Assembly (NCBI GenBank): GCA_017163975.1
Contig: JAFFSR010000136.1
Span: forward strand, 10,351,501-10,415,500
Reading direction: 5' to 3'
Source of the DNA: Anastatus disparis
Taxonomy: Eukaryota > Arthropoda > Insecta > Hymenoptera > Eupelmidae
Length of the DNA stretch: 64,000 bases
Position 1 is the first letter of the stretch. Each line of letters starts with the position of its first letter. The translations under genes and the position numbers were made by a program. Below are positions 33,614 to 44,545 of the stretch, piece by piece. The notes under the pieces are model-generated. The model made no database searches. It had not been told where the DNA came from and was given only the letters and a program-made list of their open reading frames with translations.

Positions 33614-34184
33614 CCTATCGACAACAAATGCTATGTACACTTCTCTTTGCTTTTATTTTAAGAAAACAATAATAAGAGAAGCTGTAATAAAAATGTTTAG
33701 CGAAGTCATAAATATACTTGGCAAAACAAGTTTTGGAAGAAATACTAAAACAAAATGTGTGAAGTAACTTTGTAGATACTGCAAAAATAAGTAAGAAAAG
33801 AATTATGAAAAATGACAAAAAAAATATACAAAGAAAATTTAAAACTACAATCACAACGGCTTGAAAAAAGTAGCCTGAAAAATAAATTAAAAAAGTTTAC
33901 AGTAAAGATAACAATTAGTGATCTCAAAAATTGCAAGAAGTAATCCAGAAAATGGTATTGGTACTGTGAACTGATATCTAATTATTTGACTGGCGTAAGA
34001 AATTATGAATACAAATAACTACTAAAAATAATAATTTTCATTTTATTATTTTCGCATTTAGATATTTTTAACTTTTTACGTTGATTGAATATGTTATTGT
34101 ATGATCATGGCAGCAGATTCTTTTTATCTGAACCGAAAAAATGTGATTTTTTTGCGATTGAAAATGATGACGTGATTTATAATC
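33614..34184. other. Unassigned AT-rich DNA inside the piggyBac-like element
   Basis: Presumably remaining internal sequence of the host transposon. No coding pattern recognised. Confidence 0.4.
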
Positions 34185-34598
34185 AACAACCCTGAAAACC
34201 TTTATACATAAATTTATTAGAAAAATAGTAAATTTTTTAAAATGTTCCCACAGTATTAGATTTACTATTTTGATACGGAAGCGCCTAAGTGCCATGTAGT
34301 ATATGTTTGTGCGCGCCACCTGTTTCAGTAGTTGCAGTTACTCGCTTTCCAATGTTCATGCTTCTAAGGGCCAAAACGGCAGGAAGGCAGACTGCCTTCC
34401 TGCTATTTTTTAGCATCTGTTTGGGCGAACCACCTATTTTTGCTAGTTGCAGTCACTCGCTTTCCAATGTTCATGCTTCTAAGTGCCAAATCGGAAGGCA
34501 GGCAGACTGCTTTCCTGCCGTTTTGGCCCTTAGAAGCATGAACATTGGAAAGCGAGTAACTGCAACTACTGAAATAGGTGGCGCGCACAAACATATAC

Positions 34599-35236
34599 TA
34601 TAGTGTATGTATGTGTATACAAGGTATTTATACACATGCATACACATAAGCCGAAATAACGGCGCGTATATTTAAAAAGGTGTAAAACAGAAAATGATTA
34701 TAGGAATATAAAAGAAAATACAAATAGGAAAACATTTGCCACCATAAAATTAAGAAACAGCATATAAGAGAGAGAAAATACTTGAGCAGCACACAAAGGC
34801 CAGGTTTTCCCCAACCGTTTAAATCTTTTTATTACTCAGGTCATGAACGATGCATATGTGCACATCGACATTCAAAAATACAGTTAGTTACTGTTTAGCA
34901 AATATACCCAAAGTAATTTTAGTTTTTTTATAATCGATAGATTTTATGTATAGTTTTAAGAAAAGAAAATAGAGGCGAGGGAGGGAGAAAAGACCAAAAA
35001 TGTAAGCCTAAGAAAACACACTCGTGGACACTTCGTCCTCGAACCTTGTACAGGAACTTGCTGAGAAAATATAATTCTCCACTTACAACATTCAACATCA
35101 GTCTATTGTCATTTTTATTTACATCCACTTCCATATACAACAGATTCCTTATCCAAGGTACTTGATACGGCTTTGATTATAAAACGCAATATCGGACATC
35201 AATGCATTGTAGACGCGCCCGAATCTACATACTTCA
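34599..35236 (+). repeat. 5' LTR
   Basis: Starts TATAGTGTATGTATG and ends CTACATACTTCA. Compared by eye with 39441-40078, the only difference found is T/G in CATCAATGCATTG against CATCAAGGCATTG. Confidence 0.9.
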
Positions 35237-35250
35237 GTGGTGACAGCGGT
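35237..35250 (+). promoter_or_regulatory. Candidate primer-binding site
   Basis: TGGTGACAGCGG begins two bases after the 5' LTR, the usual place for a tRNA primer site. I could not assign the tRNA. Confidence 0.45.
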
Positions 35251-35669
35251 TTTTTTGCGTATATCAAAATCGTTTGAAAAAAAAAAAAAAAAAAAGTGTA
35301 AAGAACAATAAGAGTGAAAAAAAAGGTGTTAAGAAAAAGTGCAAAAAAAAGGGGCGCTGGACGAACGTCAACCATCAGAGGCAACTTCAACTTCAAGTAA
35401 TGAGATAGAAGAAATTGGCAAATTAAGTTGTAAAAGTGTACAAAAATATAGTTATAGACAATATTAGTTACTCTAAGTGAATATTAAATAATGTTATTGT
35501 AAATCTAGTTATTACGTTCGCCAATTCTACGCTTCGGAACTGTAAGTAATATATTTTTCTCTCTCCTTTTGGTGGCAAGTTAGGAAAAATAATCATAATT
35601 TTAGTTTGAATATTAAACAAAAATTTTAGTATTAAGTATAAACAAATTGTCAAATAAAAAAAAACAAAA

Positions 35670-36662
35670 ATGTCAAATATAGAAGAAAATAGATCTGACG
35701 TCTCCTTGAACGCTCTTGAGGTCGTGAATTACGCTAGAAATTTCCACGTATTATCTCCGGAAAGTCAAATGTCGATTTCGTCTCCTTCTTTCTCACTCGA
35801 TAATAACTTTGAAACAACTAGATTAGCTCCAAGAGAAATTAATTGCCTTGATAATATTTCTAATTATTCTAGCCCAGGTTCAGAGTCATATTTATCAGTT
35901 AAATTAGCATTAGAATTAGTACCGATATTTGATGGACAAGAAACGTGCATTAACAAATTTCTAAAACAGTGTAAAAAAGCAAATTCACGTGTTAAACCTA
36001 GTGATAGAATTAATTTATTAACATTAATTAGAAATAAAATAGTTGGCTATGCTGATGAAGTAATCTCTAGTAAAGATCCGGAAACTATACAAGAATTAAC
36101 ACAAATACTTAAAGAATGCTTTTCAAAATCCTTCGATTATAATACATTATACCGTGAATTAACTACACAAAAACAAAATGAAAATGAATCGGTACAAATT
36201 TTTGGAGCGCGTATAAGTAATATTCTACCTCGCGTACAAGAAGCGGCTCGAGAAAGTTTCACTGTAATTCAAGCAAACGCAAATATCGAAATGTTAAATA
36301 AAATTGCTATAAACACGTTTGCTGAAGGTTTACGTAATCAAATAATCGTTAGTTGGATAAAACAGAGTAATATAAATAGTATTCATGAAGCTATACGTTT
36401 AGCTTCACAATTAGAACAATCCTTTGAAAATCAAGCAGCAACATTTAACGTTAGCGTTCAAAATAAACAGACCATAAATTCTAGACCGTACCCCTTTAAC
36501 GCTAAAATACATAAAATAAATAATATTCGTGCATGCTACAATTGTAATGAACCCGGTCATTTTAAAATAAATTGCCCTAAACGTGAAAATAACAAACGTA
36601 AAATCTTTAACTATCAGCAAAAATTTTGTAATTATTGTAAAAAACCAATCATCTTGCAATAA
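35670..36662 (+). CDS. Gag polyprotein of the LTR retrotransposon
   Basis: 330 codons from ATG at 35670. The acidic, low-complexity start is followed by a capsid-like region (about residues 75-255: LALELVPIFDGQETCINKFL, LTTQKQNENESVQIFGARIS, INTFAEGLRNQI) typical of Ty3/gypsy Gag. A CX2CX4HX4C zinc knuckle follows (CYNCNEPGHFKINC, about residue 289). A second knuckle starts (CNYCKKP) but the frame ends at CKKPIILQ. In the +1 frame the reading continues HLAINC, so a one-base loss has cut the second knuckle and the C-terminal tail. The protein would package element RNA in cytoplasmic particles. Confidence 0.9.
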   Translation: MSNIEENRSDVSLNALEVVNYARNFHVLSPESQMSISSPSFSLDNNFETTRLAPREINCLDNISNYSSPGSESYLSVKLALELVPIFDGQETCINKFLKQCKKANSRVKPSDRINLLTLIRNKIVGYADEVISSKDPETIQELTQILKECFSKSFDYNTLYRELTTQKQNENESVQIFGARISNILPRVQEAARESFTVIQANANIEMLNKIAINTFAEGLRNQIIVSWIKQSNINSIHEAIRLASQLEQSFENQAATFNVSVQNKQTINSRPYPFNAKIHKINNIRACYNCNEPGHFKINCPKRENNKRKIFNYQQKFCNYCKKPIILQ

Positions 36663-36805
36663 ATTGTTTAAAAAGAAAAAGAGACGAAAGTTTTAATCAA
36701 AATAGGGTAAAACAGATTGAAAATGTTGAGATCCAACAAAATCATTTAAACTCCAACGCAGCTCCGCAGACCGGCCGCTCCGGAGCATGGTAGTAGTAGG
36801 CCAAT

Positions 36806-36985
36806 CCAATGCTACTAACGGATCATCGCCCACTTGTGCATTTACATAACGCCAAGGACCCCTCTTCTAAATTAATGAGATGAAGATTTAAATTGGATGA
36901 GTTTGATTATGATATTATCTATAAGCCAGGTCGGATAAATTCAAATGCAGATTCTCTTTCACATAATCCAATAGGAAGTACACAG
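36806..36985 (+). pseudogene. RNase H remnant of the gypsy-type pol
   Basis: LLTDHRPLVHLHN, then SSKLMR, a TGA where Trp is expected, RFKLDEFDYDIIYKPGR and NSNADSLS. This is the C-terminal end of a Ty3/gypsy RNase H. Gag ends only about 140 bases upstream, so protease and reverse transcriptase are deleted. Confidence 0.85.
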
Positions 36986-37054
36986 AATAAATTAATTTTA
37001 AATACTCAAAAAACATCATGCTTTTAAACAAATCCTAATAATTGCTCTAGAAGT

Positions 37055-38076
37055 GTGGAAAAGATGTTCGACTGCGCAGACGAATCATCGGTTCCAAATT
37101 TCAAAACGAGCGCAGATAATTCAGACGATCTCTATGAATCAGTAATTTATTCAATATTTTGTAAAAATAATAGTAAAGACAATTATAACGATGCATTAAC
37201 AAAACACGATTTAATTTTAGAAAAGAGTAAAATAGACAAAGTAACGAGACCGTTAACGACGACGACAGCGGGGAAGTAAAAACAGCTGTAGGCAGCGTGC
37301 GAAACCACTCTTTAGATCACGAACAATTGCGTTCGATGATGAAGAGCACTGCACCTGCAAGTAATAATAAATATCAGTGGGAGCAAGTGCAAAACCACTC
37401 TTTAGATCATGAACAATTGCGTTCAATGATGAAGAGCACCGCACTTGTTTCCCAAAGTTTAAAAGAGTCGCAGCAGGTACAAAACCACTCTTTAGATCAC
37501 GAACAATTGCGTTCGATGATGAAGAGCACCGTACCTGTTTGGACCAGTAGTAAAGAGAGAGAACAAGTGCAAAACCACTCTTTAGATCATGAACAATTGC
37601 GTTCAATGATGAAGAGCACCGCACTTGTTTCCCAAAGTTTAAAAGAGTCGCAGCAGGTACAAAACCACTCTTTAGATCACGAACAATTGCGTTCGATGAT
37701 GAAGAGCACCGTACCTGTTTGGACCAGTTGTAAAGAGAGAGAACAAGTGCAAAACCACTCTTTAGATCACGAACAATTGCGTTCGATGATGAAGAGCACC
37801 GCACTTGTTTCACAAGCTAAGATAAATTTAAATACACAAAATACGGACAGGAACGCTTGCAAAAGAATAAAGTTACAAAAGCCTATTTTACTCAAAGAAA
37901 CAATATTTTTTATAACAATTCCAACGATAATGGAAAGTAAAGATGAACTATTTATGCGTAAAGATAATCTCATCCAATTTGCTTCTCTTGACCTCAAATT
38001 TACTTCAAAAGTTAGTCAGGATTTACTAAGATGTAATAAATTTTTAATAAAACGACCAAAAAAAAAAAAATATTGA
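37055..38076 (+). CDS. Spacer frames with 90-bp tandem repeats (element-encoded, function unknown)
   Basis: Two open stretches (37055-37279 and 37297-38076, 259 codons) follow the RNase H remnant. The second contains six copies of HSLDHEQLRSMMKST in 30-residue units of two alternating types, one followed by ALVSQSLKESQQ and one by VPVWTSSKEREQ. After the array comes a Lys/Asn-rich tail. In intact relatives this region would link RNase H and integrase. Conservation of the frame across all six units suggests the array spread while the frame was under selection or very recently. A frameshift in an A run (38058-38070) separates it from the integrase part. Confidence 0.6.
37297..37812 (+). repeat. 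90-bp tandem array with alternating A/B units
   Basis: Six copies of a core CACTCTTTAGATCAYGAACA, spaced exactly 90 bases from 37385 onward (starts near 37385, 37475, 37565, 37655, 37745; the first near 37290). A and B units alternate, giving a 180-bp higher-order period. Confidence 0.95.
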
Positions 38077-38084
38077 TATAAAAA

Positions 38085-38740
38085 TCGGTGATGCTATAAC
38101 ATTTCAAAATCAAAATTACCATCTAATAAATTTATTTATAAAAGAAAATTATGACGAGATTCCTAACCTCCTTGATATAAAGTCTTCAATCGAATCTCTT
38201 AAATTAGTTATGGATCAACTAAACCTAAAAACAATTAGTATATCACGTAACAATAACGATTTAGACACATACGATTGGTCCTACATATTACACATATTAA
38301 AAACAACATTTAATAGTCCTGAATACATAATAACAATTTGTAATGGTGAAATAATAATCCCAGTAAATTTCGAAAGAAATAACATCATTAAAGAATATCA
38401 TGAATCACTTACAGGAGGGCATTTGGGTGTTTAATAAAATAACTTATTTACAATCATCCGCGATCCACAATTTACAAAAAGCAAAAGAAAAGATAAAATT
38501 TTACTATGACAAAAATTTAAATCCAAGAGAGTTCAAGGTAGACGACAAAGTGTACCTCTTTAGAGAAAAGAAACAGATGAGACATAAATTTGATATAAGA
38601 TGAGATGGCCCATACAAAATAACAAGATTATTTGATAATGTAAACGCCGAAATTGATTTAGGTAATAATAGATATAAAATTGTACACAGAAATAAATTAA
38701 AACTAGCATGCATTAGACCAGAGCCTTTACCCGATTTTTA
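38085..38740 (+). pseudogene. Integrase remnant with internal deletion
   Basis: The upstream part reads a pre-integrase region, ending EYHESLTGGHLGV, the first His of the HHCC zinc finger. It then jumps to LQKAKEKIKFYYDKNLNPRE, FKVDDKVYLFREKK and GPYKITRL, the C-terminal integrase region. The zinc Cys pair and the whole DDE core are missing. A stop (TGA, 38601) interrupts the C-terminal part. Confidence 0.85.
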
Positions 38741-39440
38741 AACACAAAAATATAAACAATCATGAATGGAGCCGTTCCATTTCTCTAAAAAGCGCAGAGG
38801 ACACTATCAGTATAAAAACTATGAATTGTGTATGTCAAATTTGTGTTAAAAATTAATTATGTTAAGCTAAATATGTAAAGTATAGTTATGTAAGTAATAT
38901 GTATGCCAAATATCATGTAAGATTTATAATGATCGAGTAAAATGTATAATAAAGAGAAATAAATAGGGTAAACGTCCTCTTAACTTCCCATAGACATATA
39001 TATAGCCATTTATTTAAATTTTATATTATGAATTAGAAATTTTCAATTGAATCCTGTGTTAAAATTCAATATTAAGATGTTCCTTCATGTTATCGATAAT
39101 AAAATTTTTTTAACAAAAATTTTCATAATGAATTTCATAGATCCTTGTAAAACTTCTTAATTTAATCAATAATTTTGCGAGAATTGTATAAAAAAAATGG
39201 TAGCTTATATTTTTTCTATATTCTTATTGAATTCTCTATTTTTTTTTTCATATATCAACAAACCATCCTTAGGTTCTTTAAATTTTTTTTTATTACTAAT
39301 AGTATATTATTTAAAAATGTCATAGGCTTCGGTATCAAAGAATAGTTATTGGGACCTTTACCTTATACATAATAGACAGTAATATTAGCATAAAAGTCGT
39401 TTTCATTTTCATGTCACGACTTTTTCGATAAGGGGTAACG

Positions 39441-40078
39441 TATAGTGTATGTATGTGTATACAAGGTATTTATACACATGCATACACATAAGCCGAAATA
39501 ACGGCGCGTATATTTAAAAAGGTGTAAAACAGAAAATGATTATAGGAATATAAAAGAAAATACAAATAGGAAAACATTTGCCACCATAAAATTAAGAAAC
39601 AGCATATAAGAGAGAGAAAATACTTGAGCAGCACACAAAGGCCAGGTTTTCCCCAACCGTTTAAATCTTTTTATTACTCAGGTCATGAACGATGCATATG
39701 TGCACATCGACATTCAAAAATACAGTTAGTTACTGTTTAGCAAATATACCCAAAGTAATTTTAGTTTTTTTATAATCGATAGATTTTATGTATAGTTTTA
39801 AGAAAAGAAAATAGAGGCGAGGGAGGGAGAAAAGACCAAAAATGTAAGCCTAAGAAAACACACTCGTGGACACTTCGTCCTCGAACCTTGTACAGGAACT
39901 TGCTGAGAAAATATAATTCTCCACTTACAACATTCAACATCAGTCTATTGTCATTTTTATTTACATCCACTTCCATATACAACAGATTCCTTATCCAAGG
40001 TACTTGATACGGCTTTGATTATAAAACGCAATATCGGACATCAAGGCATTGTAGACGCGCCCGAATCTACATACTTCA
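39441..40078 (+). repeat. 3' LTR
   Basis: Near-identical to 34599-35236. Preceded by GATAAGGGGTAACG, a weak candidate polypurine tract. Confidence 0.9.
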
Positions 40079-40139
40079 ATACTACATGGCACAGCACTTA
40101 GGCGCTTCCGTATTTTGAAGTTTAAAAATCTGACAGCAG

Positions 40140-42681
40140 GGCCCTTATTCACAAACCATCTCACTGGTGAGAAGTGAAACAGTGAGATAGATTTCAAAAT
40201 AGGGTTTTGCGCATGCGCGAACCCGATGTTTTCAGATTTTTTAGTATTTTTCAAACAAATTTATGTGAAATAAACCGCGTGAGTTGGTGAGATAATGAAA
40301 AAATCCTTCTCCTTATGTTGTTTTCTATCTCACATCATAGAGATCTATCTCATTATTTCATTTTTCACCACTCACCAGTGAGATGAGTTGCTATCAGTTC
40401 TGAATCAGCTATTTTTAGAAAAAGTAATTTCATCAAATATTTTAATGAAGGTGACGGCCTATTTTAAATGACTAACAAGACATTTTTAGTATATGAAATT
40501 TGTGAATCAAATGATGACAAAGAATTAATTAGATTACTAGTTTTGGATTCTAAATAAGAATTTTAAAAAAAAGTGCCCAATGCAAAAATTGTTAAAATTT
40601 GAATTTAAATTTTAAAAATGTTAAAGGATACATATATTTTTATTTCATATAACAGAACAAGTATTTTCATTTATGTTATTTTCCAATCAGATAAATTTAA
40701 TGTATAATTTGAATTTAATATTAATATATATATTTTTAAAATAAAAACGTGTATACATTTAATTCATTGTAAATTATATTTTGTTTCAAAATAAAAATTT
40801 ATTATAAAAGCAAATACATATATTTCATGTATATTTAAGCATAACAAATTTATTAATATTGTATACAAAAAGATTTGTAGATGTAACTACTAATACAATA
40901 GTAAACTTTATAATTGTAATATAAAATTTGTAAAAAAAAGTGTAAAAAATGATCATATTTTGGAAAAAAAGTGTTATATAATAATTCCAAAAAAAATTTT
41001 TCATGTACTTTTCAAGAACTTTAAAAATTGATGTGTAAAATTGTTTTGGAAGTTTTCTATCATGTTAAAAAAGTAACTTGAAAATCAATATTTTTTGCCA
41101 ATTTTTTTAATGATAAATTCGCTTAGTTTTTCGAATATGATATAAAAAAACTTGAAAAAATATATTTTAAAGTACTCTCAAAGAGCTTTCATTAGCTTTT
41201 TTTAAATTTTCTGCAATGACTTTCCGTAGAATCATAAAGCTTTAAAGTTGCGAATTTTTACTGTTTTTTACAGAAAATCGGCAATTTGAAAAAGTGTTTG
41301 AGCGAATCTTGAAAATAATTGGCAAAAAATGTTTATTTTCATGTTACTTTTTTAACACGGTAAAAAACTTTGAAATTAAAGAGTATTTTAAAATCTTTAA
41401 TAAGCTTTGAAAAATCATATTAACCAGAAACTTAAATTATAATTAAGGCAATGGTAAAGCGAAGTATTCATAAATGAAACTTCACAATTAAAAAATAAAT
41501 CTATTCTTACTTAAACTACTTAATAATGTTATAAATTGTTTTGCTATTTTAACTATTTCGTTTATCTTATATAAATATAATAAAATCAGGTTATTTCAAA
41601 TTAAATATTGAATCTAATATAGAATGATAAATTAACAAGTTGTGTTAAAATATCTAAAATATTACAATTTTGAATCATAATATATTATTGTTTTCATGTT
41701 AATATGTTTAAAAATCAAACATATGCATATAATTATTAATTAAAGTTATATAAATATATTTAAAATGTAATTTTAATAAATATCTTTATTTATTACTGAT
41801 TAAATCTGTACAAGTAACAGGTCGTTTACATGTCTTTTAATAAATTGTTTTTCTTGAAAAAATGTTTTATATCCTTTTTGACTTTTAAAAATTTGCTAAT
41901 TTGGAAATCATTTTTGACTTGCAAACTCAATTTAAATACTTAATTCCTTTTACTCAATTTTATATGTAGTTATGAAATTATCAGATTTGATTTCATCAAC
42001 AAAAGCACTAATGAATTTCTGTAATAGTTAATTTTTTAATACTTTAAAAATATAAATATACTCACAAAGCATGAATTCATATCTTAAAATACAAAATAAT
42101 AATGAAAAAAAAAATAAATATGAAAACTTATAATAAAATTATAATAATAAAAATGTTTAAAAAGTAAATAATATCTCTATAAATCCATAAAAATTATGAT
42201 ATGAATCAAAATGTATTAATTAAAATAAAAATATAAAAAGTTTGTGGTTATTTACTTTCATCTATTTTGAAATTTGAAAAATTTTATTTTATTAAATAAT
42301 TTTAAATATTTGTATCGACATTCAATAAATTTATTTAGTAAAAACTGCCTTTTTTATTGTACTAATAATTTTATTTTACTCTAAAACAAAACCTAACAAT
42401 CATTGTAAAAACAAAAATCTAAATGAGGAAAAAAGAAAGGATAAAATAAATTTTTTTATTTTACATTCATTAATTCTTAACCTATTATTTTTGGATTTAA
42501 CTTCTTTATAACTGAGTAAATAATTATTTTTAAATTTAGTACATAGTAGAGTATATAACCAAAAACTGAATTTCGCGCGTTTTTTACACCAAATCTACTA
42601 AAAGCTAATGTTTTTAGTTTCTTACCAACTCATCAACTCCCTTCTCATTTCTCACCGTGAGATGGTTTGTGAATAAGGGCC
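40140..42681. mobile_element. 2.5-kb element with CAG target duplication, Harbinger-like ends
   Basis: Ends GGCCCTTATTCACAAACC continuing ATCTCAC, and complement, lie between CAG (40137-40139) and CAG (42682-42684). The uninterrupted site, with a single CAG, is present at 42944-42946. Extra copies of the sub-terminal word CTCACCAGTGAGATG lie near 40370. The remaining 2 kb is AT-rich and non-coding. The 3-bp duplication and GG..CC ends are compatible with PIF/Harbinger non-autonomous elements, but this is not proven. Confidence 0.75.
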
Positions 42682-43100
42682 CAGATTCATAACCAGCGAT
42701 TTGGAAAACCTCCATGTACACGTTTTCATGACAATTTATATCAATTCTTGAAAAAAATGACAAATTTATCAAAAATTTTCCGCCATATTGGATTCTCCAT
42801 TTTGAATTTTGCTAATCTGCCAGCAAATTATTAATCAATAACCCTTAAAACCTTTATACATAAATTTATTAGAAAAATAGTAAATTTTTTAAAATGTTCC
42901 CACAGTATTCGATTTACTATTTTGAAGTTTAAAAATCTGACAACAGATTCATAACCAGCGATTTGGAAAACCTCCAAGTACACGTTTTCATGACAATTTA
43001 CATCAATTTTTGAAAAAAAACGACAAATTTATCAAAAATTTTCCGCTATTTTGAATTTTGCTAATCTGAGAGCAAATTCATAATCAACAACCTCAAAAAC
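42682..43100. repeat. Tandem 262-bp units of the host transposon
   Basis: A unit starting CAGATTCATAACCAGCGATT occurs at 42682 and again at 42944 (partial). Parts of it also occur at 34185-34273 and 40113-40139, and inverted at about 31480-31560. These units are the substrate into which the fold-back and the CAG element inserted. Confidence 0.85.
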
Positions 43101-43558
43101 CCCCGCGTACACATTTTCAGTAAGATTTAAATATGCTAAGACTAAATAAACTGGAAAAACTTTTATAACACCTCTCCGATCGATGATTTTTTTTATTATT
43201 GTTGTTTTTATCGGCCCGCTATTATTGTAAAAAAAAATTTTCTAAATCATGAACATATATTGAAAGAATAACATCTTATAACACTTTTTACGTAATTTTA
43301 GGAACGATAAAATATTTTTTCCTATTAAAATCGGATGTTTTGTAAAAAAATCAGTAAAAATTTGCATTATTTGATGTAAATTTGCAAAAAGACAATATAA
43401 ATAATTATTTTACAGCTTCCTAAGTGGACGCATCGTGTAGAGCGGGCTCGAAAACATACGAAGACTAGTTTTGATAAGAACTAGTTCCAACTTAATTAGA
43501 ATCTAACAGGCTTAAAGTCAAAGTAAAATTTTTGGTTATTTGGGCATTAATGGGTCAA

Positions 43559-44545
43559 TTGACGTTAACGGTTCAGCAAAGGATTGAGCAGCCAACTTTA
43601 GCATCGACACCGTGACACCATCCGCACCAGAAGACTCCGTTGCAGCGATGAGATTGCTGACCATCTTTCATTGACTAATGAAACAGAAGAGCCGAAGCCG
43701 AGAAGTATTGAAGAGGAGAGGGAAGTGCCTTGTTGACAAGACCCAATTCATGAAGAGTCGACTACTTTGTCTTCAAATCGTTCGCCTGTTAAATGCGATC
43801 AGATATATATAGAAACTTAGCTGTGTCCAGCTTGTTTGAGATTTCTCAAAGCTCTGTATTTATCAATATCTGCCGATTGACCAGATCTAGTCACCCACCT
43901 ATATATGCACAATCACGCTGTCTCATAAGTAGACGCAGATCGTTGAAAACCCAAAGTTTGCTACGAGGCCGTATTGTAGCCTCTAAGGGCTGTAAATGAA
44001 TCAAATTATCGAAAACAGGCAAGACAATGTTGTCAACAGCGACAGCCAGGTCATGAAGTGATCTTCAAACCTTATCAACTAAAGAAGACTTAAGACATTA
44101 AGACTACAGTTAAAACAAACTACATCTAAGTCGTCCAGCTTACGGGACCAAAAACGTTTAGGTGCTGTGGTGAGCTGATGAAACTTAAAGCACAACTTGA
44201 TCAAATCATGGACAACAATGAAAGACGAGTCAGTCTTTCAATAGGATAATACTGATTCCGCAGAGCCAACAATGAGAAGGTCGAGTAAAGTGTGCGAAAC
44301 AAAACAATTAGAGAGAATATGGTGAGTTGGCTCAGAAAGAATAATGCAGAGAGAGAGAGAGAGAGAGAGCGATTCAAAGTTTGAGCGTAGAAATATAGAT
44401 GCACAATAGTCATTTGCCAGGTTGATGTTGAAGCCTCCAGTAAGAATAATGTTTTTATAGCGAGGAGAAATCTTATCAAGTATAGCGAACAGATGTCCAA
44501 CAAGAGAAATTTGGGCGTGTTGTCAAAGCTGGGGTCGGAATTCCC
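43559..44545 (-). pseudogene. LINE endonuclease half (5' part of the split LINE)
   Basis: The minus strand reads the C-terminal half of an APE-type endonuclease: LDKISPRYKNIILTGGFNIN (GGFN in place of the usual GDFN), then TLLDLLIVGSAESVLSY and SSFIVVHDLIKL with the HDLI box. A linker follows (RKLDDLDVV, VFNDLRLLMRQRDCAY) and then SSGADGVTVSMLKLAAQSFA, which leads into the reverse transcriptase. Stops and shifts are numerous. A GA/CT microsatellite (44347-44370) interrupts the endonuclease frame. It continues at 29637 across the piggyBac-like insertion. Confidence 0.85.

Larger units (their letters stand above)
34599..40078 (+). mobile_element. Ty3/gypsy-type LTR retrotransposon, 5.5 kb, internally deleted
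   Basis: Two 638-bp LTRs flank a gag frame and remnants of RNase H and integrase. ATACT (34595-34599 and 40079-40083) is the target duplication, or ATAC if the first T belongs to the LTR. The element lacks protease, reverse transcriptase and the integrase core, so it could move only with help from a relative. The two LTRs differ at only one position that I could find, indicating recent insertion. Confidence 0.9.
34274..40112. mobile_element. Three-armed fold-back split by an LTR retrotransposon
   Basis: Ends TACGGAAGCGCCTAAGTGC (34274) and complement (ending 40112) lie between two copies of TTTTGA. Its own sequence is 34274-34594 plus 40084-40112, about 350 bp. It contains three copies of CGCTTTCCAATGTTCATGCT: two direct (about 34343 and 34449) and one inverted (34530-34550). 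The LTR element interrupts the right arm. Joining the flanks restores a 262-bp unit seen intact at 42682-42943. Confidence 0.85.
29642..43554. mobile_element. piggyBac-like transposon, 13.9 kb, swollen by nested insertions
   Basis: Ends CCCATTAATGCTCAA (29642) and the complement of CCCATTAATGCCCAA (ending 43554) carry long inverted arms (about 29642-29788 plus 31190-31610 on the left; 42950-43554 on the right). Flanks are TTAG on the left and TCAA on the right, each one change from TTAA, the piggyBac target. Joining the two LINE halves through one TTAA keeps the LINE frame (reading TSINASLK). A piggyBac transposase remnant lies inside. Together these identify the element. Everything between the arms except the remnant and 262-bp units is later insertion. 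Confidence 0.85.

Noticed and set aside
34289..34603. 104-codon plus-strand frame and 63-codon minus-strand frame
   Set aside because: By-products of the three-armed fold-back; the two peptides share segments because the DNA is inverted on itself.
34928..35140. 70-codon open frame, present again at 39770-39982
   Set aside because: Antisense inside the two LTRs; identical only because the LTRs are identical.
37297..37812. 90-bp direct repeats as a CRISPR array
   Set aside because: The whole unit is in-frame coding sequence of an LTR element, and the inter-core segments themselves alternate in two types rather than being unique spacers.
37253..37813. 186-codon minus-strand open frame
   Set aside because: Antisense shadow of the 90-bp tandem coding repeat on the plus strand.
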